Source: Sebaldella termitidis ATCC 33386
Lineage (GTDB): Bacteria > Fusobacteriota > Fusobacteriia > Fusobacteriales > Leptotrichiaceae
NCBI RefSeq assembly: GCF_000024405.1
Contig: NC_013517.1
Coordinates: 1,798,001-1,862,000 of the forward strand
Length of the DNA stretch: 64,000 bases
Direction of reading: 5' to 3'
Shown: piece after piece, positions 24,056 through 33,355 of the stretch
Position numbering within the stretch: position 1 is the first letter of the stretch
Layout: every line of letters begins with the position of its first letter
The notes under the pieces: model-generated
Database searches by the model: none
Told to the model about the DNA's origin: nothing
Seen by the model: the letters and a program-made list of their open reading frames with translations, nothing else
Translations under genes and position numbers: made by a program

Positions 24056-24868
24056 ATGGAAGAAATTATAGAAAGAATACAGGATGAAATATTCTTAATT
24101 TTTATGTTATTATTATCATTTTCAGTGTTTATGTATATAATAACGGAAAAACTAAGCTTTGTTTCAATGTTTCTATGCATGACAGTATCTTTGGCAGCGG
24201 TAAATAAAGAGGCATACCTGCTTGATGCACTGGGGTTCTTTCTTTTAGGCATTATTTCGTTTGTTATCATGCTGGATATCGATATGTGGATAGAAATGGG
24301 AATAATGGAGATGAATTTGCGGCAGAAGATCGTAAGGATGATATGTATGGCAGTGCTGGCAGTACCTCTCTTTAGGATTCTTCATACATATTCTTTTATA
24401 AATAATTTTACTTTAAATCCCAGATCAGTAATTTTATGCTTTATTACAGGAGTGTTTGCGATTCTGGTATTAGGAATAGTGCCGCGGTATATGCTTGTAT
24501 TTTTATCAAGATTAAAACCAAATAAGAAAATAACTTCGTTTTTTATTATAAAAGCTATGAGATACAGAATGTTTCACGGAATGATTCAAAGTAAGCTTTA
24601 TGTGAGAGACGGAGTAGGAGAATATAAATTTGAGGTTTCAAACAGGGCATATAAAATGCTGAGAAACAAAACATATGTAAAAATACAGATGCAGGAAGGA
24701 CTTTTCGGTACATATTATGTAAAGAATAACTTTCTTGGAAGAGACAGACTTAGAACATTAAAAGAAGATATTCCGAGATTTCTGACAGCATTTGCAGTGA
24801 TAATTATTCTAATGGGATTATCAATTGCTTTCTGCCATGTTATAAATAACTATGCATGGGTAGGATAA
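24056..24868 (+). CDS. Unrecognised polytopic membrane protein
   Basis: 270 residues. About five hydrophobic segments lie in the first 150 residues and one at the C-terminus (FAVIIILMGLSIAFCHVI). A basic, soluble region lies between them (about 160-245), with the segment YVRDGVGEYKFEVSNRAYKM. No family is recognised. GGAGTAGGAG lies upstream of the ATG. The dus gene follows 28 bases later, so the two are probably co-transcribed. Confidence 0.75.
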   Translation: MEEIIERIQDEIFLIFMLLLSFSVFMYIITEKLSFVSMFLCMTVSLAAVNKEAYLLDALGFFLLGIISFVIMLDIDMWIEMGIMEMNLRQKIVRMICMAVLAVPLFRILHTYSFINNFTLNPRSVILCFITGVFAILVLGIVPRYMLVFLSRLKPNKKITSFFIIKAMRYRMFHGMIQSKLYVRDGVGEYKFEVSNRAYKMLRNKTYVKIQMQEGLFGTYYVKNNFLGRDRLRTLKEDIPRFLTAFAVIIILMGLSIAFCHVINNYAWVG

Positions 24869-24896
24869 AACAGCAGCGGAATAAAAGGTGGTAAAT

Positions 24897-25826
24897 ATGC
24901 AGATTATAACTGCACCTATGGCGGGGATAACTGATTACAGCTTCAGGAAAATACTGTATGAATTTTCTCCGGATATTATTTTTACAGAAATGGTAGATGT
25001 AAATGCATTAAAATACAGTAATCAGAGAACTCAGGATGAGATACTGAGAAAAGCCGGTAATGAGGCAGTACAGATTTTTGGAAATAAAAATGAAGATTTT
25101 TTAGAAGCAGTAAAGCTTCTTATAGAAAGAGGATTTGACCATATAGATATAAATCTGGGATGTCCTGTGAAGAAAATAATCAGGGCGGGAAAAGGTTCGG
25201 CCCTGCTTTTAGAATCAGATTTTGTGAAAGAATTACTTTTGAAACTAAAAAAAGAATTCAGAAATGATATTAAGCTGTCAATGAAAATCAGAACCGGATA
25301 TAAGAATTTTTCCGATCCTGAATATTATGTGAAGCTGGCCGAAGAGTACGGATTATTCCAGATATGCATACATGGAAGAACTCAGGAACAGCTTTACAGC
25401 GGACAGGCTGACTGGAATATAATAAAAAAAATGAAGCAGAAACATAAAAATGTAAAAATTATAGGAAACGGTGATTTAACAGATCTGAAAACAATAAAAG
25501 AAAAAACTGATTCTGCAAAGCCTGACGGTATAATGCTGGCAAGGGGACTTCTTGGTAATCCGTGGCTGCTGAAAGAAGCAAAAGATTATTTTAAAACAGG
25601 AGTATTCCATGAATCAGAAGTAGGCAGAGAAGAGATAAAGAATACTCTGATAAAGCATATAAATTACTGTATAGAGGACAAAGGGGAAATAAGGGCTAAT
25701 TTAGATATGAGAAAACATATCTTTTGGTATTTAAAGGAATTTGAAAATATAGAGAAAATAAAAAATGATATTATAAAAACAAAAACTATAAAAGATGTAC
25801 TGAAATATATTGTAAATAATGTATAA
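24897..25826 (+). CDS. dus: tRNA-dihydrouridine synthase
   Basis: 309 residues from ATG 24897 (AGGTGG upstream); the GTG at 24888 overlaps that site. FMN-dependent reduction of uridines in tRNA D-loops. Motifs: ITAPMAGITDYSFRKIL, QIFGNKNEDFLEAVKLL, DINLGCPVKKIIRAGKGSALL (catalytic Cys in NLGCPV), SMKIRTGY, CIHGRTQEQLYSGQADW and GNGDLTD. The N-terminal barrel is complete and the C-terminal helical domain is of normal size. Confidence 0.93.
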   Translation: MQIITAPMAGITDYSFRKILYEFSPDIIFTEMVDVNALKYSNQRTQDEILRKAGNEAVQIFGNKNEDFLEAVKLLIERGFDHIDINLGCPVKKIIRAGKGSALLLESDFVKELLLKLKKEFRNDIKLSMKIRTGYKNFSDPEYYVKLAEEYGLFQICIHGRTQEQLYSGQADWNIIKKMKQKHKNVKIIGNGDLTDLKTIKEKTDSAKPDGIMLARGLLGNPWLLKEAKDYFKTGVFHESEVGREEIKNTLIKHINYCIEDKGEIRANLDMRKHIFWYLKEFENIEKIKNDIIKTKTIKDVLKYIVNNV

Positions 25827-25925
25827 ACCGTGATGCAGCCGGAAGAAATTTATGGTAAGGATGAAATTTTATTTGCAAAAATAAGTACAATCTAGTAAAA
25901 TATAAAATACTGGAGAGGTGATTTT

Positions 25926-26777
25926 ATGGGAATTTTTTCTGCTAAAAAAACGAAAAATCAATATGCTAAAGTTACAACTAAATCTAAACTGACTTTAGAC
26001 ATAACAGAAAGCAGCCAATGGAAAAAATGTTCAAAATGCAACGAGATAATATATAATGAAGATTTGAAAAACAATCTTAATGTTTGTCCGAAGTGCGGGA
26101 ATTATTTTCCGCTGAATGCATTTGAAAGAATAGAATTATTAATAGATGAGAGAACTTTTGAAGAGCAGGACATTACACTCAATTCAAAAGATTTTTTAAA
26201 TTTTCCGATGTATAAAGAAAAGCTGGAAGAAAGTATTGATAAAAGCAGAATGTTAGATGCTGTAATTTCGGGTTCCGGGAAAATAAACGGAATCGGAGTG
26301 AACATAGCAGTAATGGATTTTAACTTTATGGGCGGAAGTATGGGCTCAGTAGTCGGAGAGAAGGTTACGAGAATACTGGAAAGATCTCTTGAAGAAAAGA
26401 TTCCGGCTATTGTGGTTTCAAGCTCGGGAGGTGCCAGAATGCAGGAAGGGATAGTGTCTCTTATGCAGATGGCGAAAACTTCAGGTGCCGTGAAGAGATT
26501 AAACGAAGCAGGAATACCTTTTATATCTGTACCGGTTAATCCTACTACCGGAGGAGTAACAGCTTCATTTGCTATGCTGGGAGATGTTATAATAACAGAA
26601 CCTGATGCATTAATAGGCTTTGCAGGTCCGAGAGTAATAGAACAGACAATAAACCAAAAACTTCCAAAAGGATTTCAGCGTGCTGAATTCTTATTAGAAC
26701 ATGGAATGATAGACATAATATCTGAAAGAAAAGACTTGAAAGAAACAATATTCAGAGTTCTTGAAAAATTAGTGTAA
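25926..26777 (+). CDS. accD: Acetyl-CoA carboxylase carboxyltransferase beta subunit
   Basis: 283 residues. An N-terminal zinc ribbon (C35, C38, C54, C57) precedes the crotonase-like domain with SSSGGARMQEGIVSLMQMAK, PTTGGVTASFAMLGD and GFAGPRVIEQT. With AccA it transfers the carboxyl group from biotin to acetyl-CoA, making malonyl-CoA. First gene of a tight accD-accA-pfkA-pyk run. accB and accC are not in this window. Confidence 0.95.
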   Translation: MGIFSAKKTKNQYAKVTTKSKLTLDITESSQWKKCSKCNEIIYNEDLKNNLNVCPKCGNYFPLNAFERIELLIDERTFEEQDITLNSKDFLNFPMYKEKLEESIDKSRMLDAVISGSGKINGIGVNIAVMDFNFMGGSMGSVVGEKVTRILERSLEEKIPAIVVSSSGGARMQEGIVSLMQMAKTSGAVKRLNEAGIPFISVPVNPTTGGVTASFAMLGDVIITEPDALIGFAGPRVIEQTINQKLPKGFQRAEFLLEHGMIDIISERKDLKETIFRVLEKLV

Positions 26778-26789
26778 ACTGGAGGTTAT

Positions 26790-27734
26790 ATGAGTATAGA
26801 AGCTGAAATGAGAGATTTGGAATCTAAAATAGAAGAATTAAAAAAGTTCTCAAAAGAACAGAAGATAGATTTTTCCAAGCAGATAGAAGAACTGGAAGAG
26901 GTTTTGAAAGAGAAAATAAAAGAATATTCAAAAACTGAGATAGATGCATGGGGAAGAACCCAGATATCAAGAAATCCAAAGAGACCTTATACAATGGATT
27001 ATATAGAAAGAATAGCGGATGATTTCGTGGAACTTCACGGAGACAGACTGTCAAAGGATGATCATGCAATAGTAGGCGGTTTAGCCTCTATAGACGGAAA
27101 CGGCATTATGATAATAGGGCATCAAAAAGGCCGTGATATGGAAGCGAATATATATAGAAATTTTGGTATGGCAAGTCCCGAAGGCTACAGAAAGGCTTTA
27201 AGGCTCATGAGAATGGCTGAGAGATTTGAGGTGCCGATTTTGACGTTTATAGATACTTCCGGAGCATATCCGGGACTGGAAGCTGAAGAAAAGGGACAGG
27301 CAGAAGCAATAGCAAAGAACCTTGCGGAAATGTTCGGATTAAAGGTTCCGGTAATAGCTGTGGTAATAGGAGAAGGAGGAAGCGGCGGAGCTCTTGGTAT
27401 AGGAGTAGCTGATTCTGTACTTATGATGGAAAACAGTATTTACTCTGTAATTTCACCGGAAGGGTGTGCAAGTATCCTGTTTAAGGACTCTAAAAAGGCT
27501 CCTGAGGCGGCAAGAAGTCTGAGAATAGATGCTTTTAGTTTAAAAAGTCTCGGAGTAATAGACGGAATAATAAAAGAGCCTATCGGCGGGGCACACAGAG
27601 ATTATGACGAAACTGCCAAAAATTTGAAAAATGCCGTGGTAAAGGAATTTAGAAAATTAGAAAAAATAGAAATTGAAAAATTGTTGGAAAACAGATATAA
27701 TAAATTTAGGCGAATTGGTGAATTTTTTGAGTAG
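26790..27734 (+). CDS. accA: Acetyl-CoA carboxylase carboxyltransferase alpha subunit
   Basis: 314 residues, 12 bases after accD with GGAGG. A coiled-coil N-terminus is followed by IGHQKGRD, FIDTSGAYPGLEAEEKGQAE, VVIGEGGSGGALGIGVAD and SVISPEGCASILFKD, the oxyanion-hole region. It pairs with AccD in the alpha2-beta2 carboxyltransferase. Confidence 0.95.
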   Translation: MSIEAEMRDLESKIEELKKFSKEQKIDFSKQIEELEEVLKEKIKEYSKTEIDAWGRTQISRNPKRPYTMDYIERIADDFVELHGDRLSKDDHAIVGGLASIDGNGIMIIGHQKGRDMEANIYRNFGMASPEGYRKALRLMRMAERFEVPILTFIDTSGAYPGLEAEEKGQAEAIAKNLAEMFGLKVPVIAVVIGEGGSGGALGIGVADSVLMMENSIYSVISPEGCASILFKDSKKAPEAARSLRIDAFSLKSLGVIDGIIKEPIGGAHRDYDETAKNLKNAVVKEFRKLEKIEIEKLLENRYNKFRRIGEFFE

Positions 27735-27742
27735 GAGGAAAA

Positions 27743-28705
27743 ATGAAAAAAATCGGAATTTTAACAAGCGGTGGAGACTCACCGGGTATGAACACAGCAA
27801 TCAGAGCCGTTACCAAGATGGCTATGAACTATAACTGTGAAATGTACGGTATCAAAAGAGGATATAAGGGAATGCTTAATGATGAAATATTTAAGCTGAA
27901 TCCTCTTGACGTATCAGGTATAGCAGATAGAGGAGGGACTATTCTGCTATCGGCGAGACTTCCGGAATTTAAGCAGCCTGAAGTAAGGGCAAAGGCAGCT
28001 GCAAATTTGAAAAGACATGGAATTGAAGGGTTAGTAGTAATAGGAGGAGACGGTTCTTATCGTGGAGCTGATCTTCTTTTTAGAGAGCACGGAATAAAGG
28101 TAGTAGGTATTCCAGGAACAATAGATAACGACATAGCTGGTACTGATTATACAATTGGTTATGACACAACACTAAATATTATTTTAGATGCGGTTTCCAG
28201 AATAAGAGATACTGCAAATTCACATGAGAGAACATACTTATTAGAAGTAATGGGGAGAGATTGCGGGGATTTAGCATTGTATTCTGCGATGGCCGGAGGA
28301 GCTAACGGGGTATTAATACCGGAAGTTAACAGATCAATAGACGAGCTTGCAGAAGATATAAAAGAAAGAAGATCTCAAAGAAAACTATCAGACATTATTA
28401 TCGTGGCAGAAGGTGTAGGTCATGTTTTTGACATCGCCAAAGAGCTGAAAGAAAAAATAAATACAGAGATAAGAGTAACTGTATTGGGTCACATCCAAAG
28501 AGGAGGTTCGCCGACTGCATTTGACAGAGTATTAGCTACTAGAATGGGCGCAAGGGCATTTGAGCTTCTTATGGAAGGTGAAAGCGGAATAATGGTCGGG
28601 ATGGAGAATAACAAAATGGTAACTCACGCTATCTCTTACGCATGGGAAAATAAAACTAACATTTCTTTGGATGATTATAACTTAACTCATCTTTTATCGA
28701 TATAA
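27743..28705 (+). CDS. pfkA: ATP-dependent 6-phosphofructokinase
   Basis: 320 residues, the length of bacterial PfkA, starting 8 bases after accA with AGGAGG. Motifs: [55 protein letters not shown] and [12 protein letters not shown]. The GGDGS with a following S/R favours ATP over pyrophosphate as donor. It commits fructose 6-phosphate to glycolysis. Confidence 0.95.
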   Translation: MKKIGILTSGGDSPGMNTAIRAVTKMAMNYNCEMYGIKRGYKGMLNDEIFKLNPLDVSGIADRGGTILLSARLPEFKQPEVRAKAAANLKRHGIEGLVVIGGDGSYRGADLLFREHGIKVVGIPGTIDNDIAGTDYTIGYDTTLNIILDAVSRIRDTANSHERTYLLEVMGRDCGDLALYSAMAGGANGVLIPEVNRSIDELAEDIKERRSQRKLSDIIIVAEGVGHVFDIAKELKEKINTEIRVTVLGHIQRGGSPTAFDRVLATRMGARAFELLMEGESGIMVGMENNKMVTHAISYAWENKTNISLDDYNLTHLLSI

Positions 28706-28725
28706 TATTTAGGAGGATTTTAAAA

Positions 28726-30135
28726 ATGAAAATGACAAAAATTGTTTGTACAATCGGACCAAAATCTGAGAGTAAGGAAGTACTTACCAGTCTTATAGAT
28801 AACGGAATGAACGTTATGAGACTGAATTTCTCACACGGAGATTATGAGGAACATGGTGGAAGAATAAGAACAGCAAGGGAAATAATGGCTGAAACAAATA
28901 AGCATATAGCAATTTTATTAGATACAAAAGGACCGGAAATAAGAACAGGAAAACTGGAAAACGGGAAAGATGTTGTTCTTGAAACTGGAAATGAAGTAAT
29001 AGTAACAGTTGACTACTCATTTGTAGGAAATAAAGATAAATTTGCAGTATCATATGCCGGAATAATCAATGATTTGAAACCCGGAAATATAATACTTCTT
29101 GATGACGGGCTAATAGCTCTGGAAGTACAGGCAATAAGCGGAACTGAAATAAAATGTCTTATAAAAAATACAGGAGAATTAGGGGAACACAAAGGTGTAA
29201 ATCTTCCCGGAGTATCTGTAAGTCTTCCGGCTCTTGCTGAAAAAGACATAGAAGATTTGAAATTCGGATGTGAGCAGGGTGTAGACTTTATAGCAGCTTC
29301 ATTTATCAGAAAAGCAGGAGATGTGGCAGAGGTAAGAAGTGTCCTTGATGCAAACGGCGGAGAAAATATAAAAGTAATTTCAAAAATAGAAAGTCAGGAA
29401 GGTCTAGATAATTTTGACGAAATTCTGGAATTATCAGACGGAATCATGGTGGCAAGAGGAGATCTAGGAGTAGAAATACCTGTAGAGGAAGTGCCTTTTG
29501 CACAAAAAATGATGATAAAAAAATGTAACGAAGAAGGAAAAGTAGTAATCACAGCTACTCAGATGCTGGATTCAATGATAAGAAACCCAAGACCTACAAG
29601 AGCAGAAGTAGGGGACGTGGCTAATGCCATACTTGACGGAACTGATGCAGTAATGCTTTCGGGAGAATCTGCAAAAGGTAAGTATCCGTTGGAAACTGTA
29701 AAGACTATGACAGCTATAGCTGACAGAACAGACAGATTCAAAAAATATAAAGATCTTCTTTTTGACGGAGATATTACAATAACAGAAGCTGTATCTAAAG
29801 GTGCAGTGGAAGCAGGAAATCTTCTTGGTGCAAAGGCTATTCTTGTATGGACTAAAAGCGGAAGAGCTGCAAGAATGGTAAGAAAATACGGACCGGTAGT
29901 TCCTATAGTAGCTCTTACTGATAATGAACAAACTGCAAGACAGCTTTCATTAACAAGAGGAGTAACAAGCTTTGTTGATAAAAATCTGGATAAAACAGAT
30001 GAATTCTTTGCAAGAGCAATGGAACTGGTAGTAACATTGCCAACTATCAAAAAAGGTGATATAGTAGTATTAGTTACAGGAATATCTGAAACTGGAACTA
30101 CAAATACATTTAAAGTAGGAATAGTAGGAGAATAA
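28726..30135 (+). CDS. pyk: Pyruvate kinase
   Basis: 469 residues: [94 protein letters not shown] and [15 protein letters not shown]. The length matches the form without the extra C-terminal PEP-utiliser domain. Last step of glycolysis and last gene of the operon, with a terminator 7 bases after the stop. Confidence 0.96.
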   Translation: MKMTKIVCTIGPKSESKEVLTSLIDNGMNVMRLNFSHGDYEEHGGRIRTAREIMAETNKHIAILLDTKGPEIRTGKLENGKDVVLETGNEVIVTVDYSFVGNKDKFAVSYAGIINDLKPGNIILLDDGLIALEVQAISGTEIKCLIKNTGELGEHKGVNLPGVSVSLPALAEKDIEDLKFGCEQGVDFIAASFIRKAGDVAEVRSVLDANGGENIKVISKIESQEGLDNFDEILELSDGIMVARGDLGVEIPVEEVPFAQKMMIKKCNEEGKVVITATQMLDSMIRNPRPTRAEVGDVANAILDGTDAVMLSGESAKGKYPLETVKTMTAIADRTDRFKKYKDLLFDGDITITEAVSKGAVEAGNLLGAKAILVWTKSGRAARMVRKYGPVVPIVALTDNEQTARQLSLTRGVTSFVDKNLDKTDEFFARAMELVVTLPTIKKGDIVVLVTGISETGTTNTFKVGIVGE

Positions 30136-30142
30136 TTTATAT

Positions 30143-30179
30143 AAAAAGAGGGACTGGTATATTTCAGCCCTCTTTTTTT
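30143..30179 (+). terminator. Terminator of the accDA-pfkA-pyk operon
   Basis: AAAAAGAGGG pairs with CCCTCTTTTT across a 15-base loop, whose inner CTG/CAG adds three more pairs. Confidence 0.9.
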
Positions 30180-30350
30180 GATCTGGTACACTACTATATT
30201 ACTTTGGATGCCGCTGTGAATTCTATTATCAGCCAGATGCCAAATATCCTTTGAAGTTCTTTCTAATATTAAAATATTCTGTATTATCTGGCTAAATATA
30301 GACAAGTTATAACATACAGAAATGAATTTTTTAAATAAAAATATAAAATG

Positions 30351-30379
30351 TTGAATTTTAGTGCATAGATTGTTATACT
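30351..30379 (+). promoter_or_regulatory. Promoter of the nitroreductase gene
   Basis: TTGAAT (30351-30356) and TATACT (30374-30379) are exactly 17 bases apart, with TGT before the -10. The remaining sequence from 30180 to 30460 shows nothing else. Confidence 0.65.
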
Positions 30380-30460
30380 AGTAGTGGATAAATATATTAA
30401 ACTATCAGCAAAACACTGAAACAAGAACAATATATAAAGAATTCGGGAAGGAGAACAATA

Positions 30461-31117
30461 GTGAAAAATTTAATCAATCGAAATGTAAATGATGTGTTTG
30501 ACGAAATTATTCGTAAAAGAAGAAGTATTCGTTCTTTTAAAAGTATTGTACCATCTAAGGAAATAATAAAGGAAATCATAACAGCAGGAGCTTATGCACC
30601 TTATGGAGCACTTGCAATAACTGATATCTCACAGTACAGACGTTTTTTTGTTTTTACTAAAAATCACGGATATCTGGACAGAATAAATACATATATAAAA
30701 GAAGCTGCAAAAGCAAATTTGGAAGAACTTGAGAAAGATCTGAAAAAAGAACCAGATTTAAAAGAGGAATCAGAGTCTTATAAAAGAAGACTTGAAAGTT
30801 TTGCCATGAATGGTTTTATCGGACTGTCAGAAGTACCATGTCTGATTATAATTGCTGAAAAGCGGGGACTGCCGTCAGTAGAAAGACAATCTTTGGCTCA
30901 TGTTCTGGAAAATATGTGGCTTAAAGTAGCTGCAATGGATATGGGAATGCACCTTTTTTCCATAATAGAAAGTCTTAGCAGCAGCAAGGAATTTAGCAGT
31001 CTTTTAAAGCTGAATCACGGGGAATACACTTATACAGGATGTGTAATAGGATTTCCGCTTACTAAAAGCGAGAAAAAGGAAGATATACACGTGGATAAAT
31101 CTATCAGCTGGTATTAA
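30461..31117 (+). CDS. Nitroreductase-family flavoprotein
   Basis: 218 residues with a GTG start preceded by GGGAAGGAG. An FMN-binding pattern is visible: IIRKRRSIRSFKS near the N-terminus, AGAYAPYGAL, and ENMWLKVAAMDMGMHLFS, followed by GCVIGFP near the C-terminus. Family members reduce nitro compounds, quinones or unsaturated bonds with NAD(P)H; the native substrate is unknown. Monocistronic. Confidence 0.85.
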   Translation: MKNLINRNVNDVFDEIIRKRRSIRSFKSIVPSKEIIKEIITAGAYAPYGALAITDISQYRRFFVFTKNHGYLDRINTYIKEAAKANLEELEKDLKKEPDLKEESESYKRRLESFAMNGFIGLSEVPCLIIIAEKRGLPSVERQSLAHVLENMWLKVAAMDMGMHLFSIIESLSSSKEFSSLLKLNHGEYTYTGCVIGFPLTKSEKKEDIHVDKSISWY

Positions 31118-31219
31118 GTATTAATCTTTTCATCTTTATATTTAACAGTAAATAATTTTCTTATTCTTACAACAGGTTTTTATACAAAAGAGGCGGATAT
31201 TCCTAAACAGTTGATATTA

Positions 31220-31228
31220 TGGTATAAT
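31220..31228 (+). promoter_or_regulatory. Extended -10 promoter
   Basis: TGGTATAAT, a consensus extended -10, lies 34 bases before the lysozyme start. Confidence 0.6.
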
Positions 31229-31262
31229 ATGCCAATAAGTTATGTTTATGGAAAGGGATAAT

Positions 31263-31970
31263 ATGAAAAAGATTTTTTTACTGGTTCCTTTGATAGTCAT
31301 TTTTGGTATTTACAGTGCTTTTGAGAATGGCTGGCTCAGATTAAACTATCTGGGGAAAAAAGAATTTCCTGTGAGAGGAATAGATATTTCCCATCATCAG
31401 AAAAAAATTAACTGGGAAGAACTGAGAAAGGCTGAGATCAATTTTGTAATAATCAAAGCTACTGAAGGTGCAGATTATCAGGATCCCAATTTCAAGGAAA
31501 ACTGGAATGAATCATTGAAAGAGGGATATGAAACCGGTGCATACCATTTTTACAGATTGTGTAAAAGCGGGAATGAACAGGCCGAAAATTTTATTAATAC
31601 AGTCCCAAAATCGGAAACTGCTCTTCCGCCGTTTATAGATCTGGAATATGGAGGAAACTGCAAGACTGATAAAAGCAGGGATGAAGTAAAAAAAGAAATA
31701 TATATTTTTCTGGAAACTGTAAAAGATCATTACGGGAAATCCCCTGTGCTCTATGCGACAGATTCTTTTTACAAAGATTATATAGAAAATGATTATCAGG
31801 AATATGACATATGGATAAGAAATATTATATCAAAGCCAAAACTGGAAAATAACAGAAAATGGACATTCTGGCAGTATGCGAACAGAGGCCGTTTAAAGGG
31901 AATAGAAGGTTTTGTTGATCTAAATATTTTTCATGGCTCTGAAGAAGAATACAGAAAATTTATAAAGTAA
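31263..31970 (+). CDS. GH25-family lysozyme, membrane-anchored
   Basis: 235 residues from ATG 31263; 31242 is in frame but overlaps the GGAAAGGG site. A hydrophobic N-terminal segment (residues 4-20) acts as signal or anchor. The catalytic domain follows: RGIDISHHQ (D41), FVIIKATEGADYQD, GAYHFYR and PPFIDLEYGG with the DxE catalytic pair, and FWQYANRG near the end. These are GH25 muramidase signatures, for cleaving peptidoglycan in the periplasm. Possible roles are wall remodelling or competition. recR follows 17 bases later. Confidence 0.88.
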   Translation: MKKIFLLVPLIVIFGIYSAFENGWLRLNYLGKKEFPVRGIDISHHQKKINWEELRKAEINFVIIKATEGADYQDPNFKENWNESLKEGYETGAYHFYRLCKSGNEQAENFINTVPKSETALPPFIDLEYGGNCKTDKSRDEVKKEIYIFLETVKDHYGKSPVLYATDSFYKDYIENDYQEYDIWIRNIISKPKLENNRKWTFWQYANRGRLKGIEGFVDLNIFHGSEEEYRKFIK

Positions 31971-31987
31971 GGAGAAGTAATATAGGT

Positions 31988-32572
31988 ATGAAATCACTGG
32001 ATAATATAATAGATGAATTTGCAAAGCTTCCGGGAATAGGAAGAAAAAGTGCAATGAGAATAGCATTTCATGTCCTTGAGATGGAAGATGAAGAGCTGCT
32101 TAATTTTATTACGATTTTGAAAGAGGCGAAAGAAAAAATAAAAAAATGTGAAATATGCGGAAATCTCACAGAAAATGATATATGCGAAATTTGTTCCGAT
32201 GAAGAAAGAGACAGTAGTATTATATGTATTGTAAAGGATTCAAGAGATATTATAGCTTTTGAAAAGTCAAAAACATATAACGGACTTTATCATGTTTTGG
32301 GCGGAATAATAGACCCTTTGAACGGAATAGGTGTAGATGATCTGGATATAGACAAGCTTACGAAACGACTTACAGGAAATGTAAAAGAGGTTATACTTGC
32401 TCTGGATCCCAGTCTGGAAGGAGAAACAACATCTTTATATCTTTCCAAAATTATTAAGGAAAAAGAGATAATAGTATCGAGAATAGCCAGCGGGATTCCT
32501 ATGGGAGGAAATATCGAATTTTCTGATATAGCTACTCTTTCAAGATCACTGGAAGGGCGTAAGGAAATATAA
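31988..32572 (+). CDS. recR: Recombination protein RecR
   Basis: 194 residues. A helix-hairpin-helix (LPGIGRKSAMRIAFHVL) is followed by a C4 zinc finger (C54, C57, C66, C69) and a Toprim domain (IICIVKDSRDIIAFE, YHVLGGIIDPLNGIG). It loads RecA with RecO and RecF at gaps. Length matches RecR. It ends just before a strong terminator. Confidence 0.95.
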   Translation: MKSLDNIIDEFAKLPGIGRKSAMRIAFHVLEMEDEELLNFITILKEAKEKIKKCEICGNLTENDICEICSDEERDSSIICIVKDSRDIIAFEKSKTYNGLYHVLGGIIDPLNGIGVDDLDIDKLTKRLTGNVKEVILALDPSLEGETTSLYLSKIIKEKEIIVSRIASGIPMGGNIEFSDIATLSRSLEGRKEI

Positions 32573-32585
32573 AATAAGTAAACTA

Positions 32586-32660
32586 AAAAAGACTGTAATT
32601 AATCAGTAAATCTCTAGTATTACGAGATATTGCAGTGATTTCTGACATTACAGTCTTTTT
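32586..32660 (+). terminator. Extended terminator hairpin after recR
   Basis: AAAAAGACTGTAAT (32586-32599) and ATTACAGTCTTTTT (32647-32660) form a perfect 14-bp stem. Inside it sits a second hairpin ATCTC/GAGAT, giving an unusually elaborate terminator. Confidence 0.85.
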
Positions 32661-33355
32661 ATATGGAATTATAATTTAAAATAATTTTCAAGTATATCCC
32701 CTAATTCAAATGTATGTACAATTAAAATTGATTTTACCATTAATTTAAAATAAAAAAATATAATATTTTTTTCTAAACAAAGAATAATTATTATAGATAA
32801 ACAATACACATTATGTTAATGTTTTAAACTTATAAATTGATTCTTTGTCTGATAAAATAAACAGGAAATGAAAACAAATTTATTAAAAAACTCACAAGAG
32901 GTGCTTACTAAAGCTAATATTATGTTATAATTATAATGATACACTATTTGCATGGTTTTAATAAGAAGCTAATTGTAGATATTTTACTGGATTTTTATGA
33001 TAAAAATAATTACTCTGTAAATGAGAGCAAACGCTGAAATATTAGATTAGTTTACATAATATTTCCAGAAATAAAATTGTACAGAAAGAAGGTACTGCGG
33101 AACTTTAGTTTATTAACTGGATTTTGGATTAAATAAAATTTATAAAGGAGGTACGATTATTATATTTTACTGATGTTAGAGCTTAAAAGACACTGGTACG
33201 GCATCAGGAGTCAGAATATCAGACAAAAATAGAGCAGGTAGTAAAAGTAAAGACAGAAAAAGTACGTAAGTATAAACGGATACAAAAATAGATCATTTAT
33301 TATTGAAATAAATAACAGACAGATTAGAACAGCATAAGGTAATTAAGGAGGAACA
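32661..33355. other. Long leader region of the first giant autotransporter
   Basis: 695 bases without an intact gene. Overlapping TATAAT boxes at 32926-32937 are candidate promoters. A perfect AAAGGAGG at 33144-33151 has no start codon near it, and 33187-33291 is an open 34-codon stretch that is Lys/Glu/Gln-rich and coiled-coil-like (HQESEYQTKIEQVVKVKTEK). A stop at 33184 separates them. This looks like a decayed small gene, perhaps a FadA-type coiled-coil adhesin, but the evidence is weak. AAGGAGG at 33346 serves the autotransporter. Confidence 0.45.

Noticed and set aside
33144-33200. Intact small gene after AAAGGAGG
   Set aside because: No start codon at suitable distance and stops in all three frames within 40 bases.
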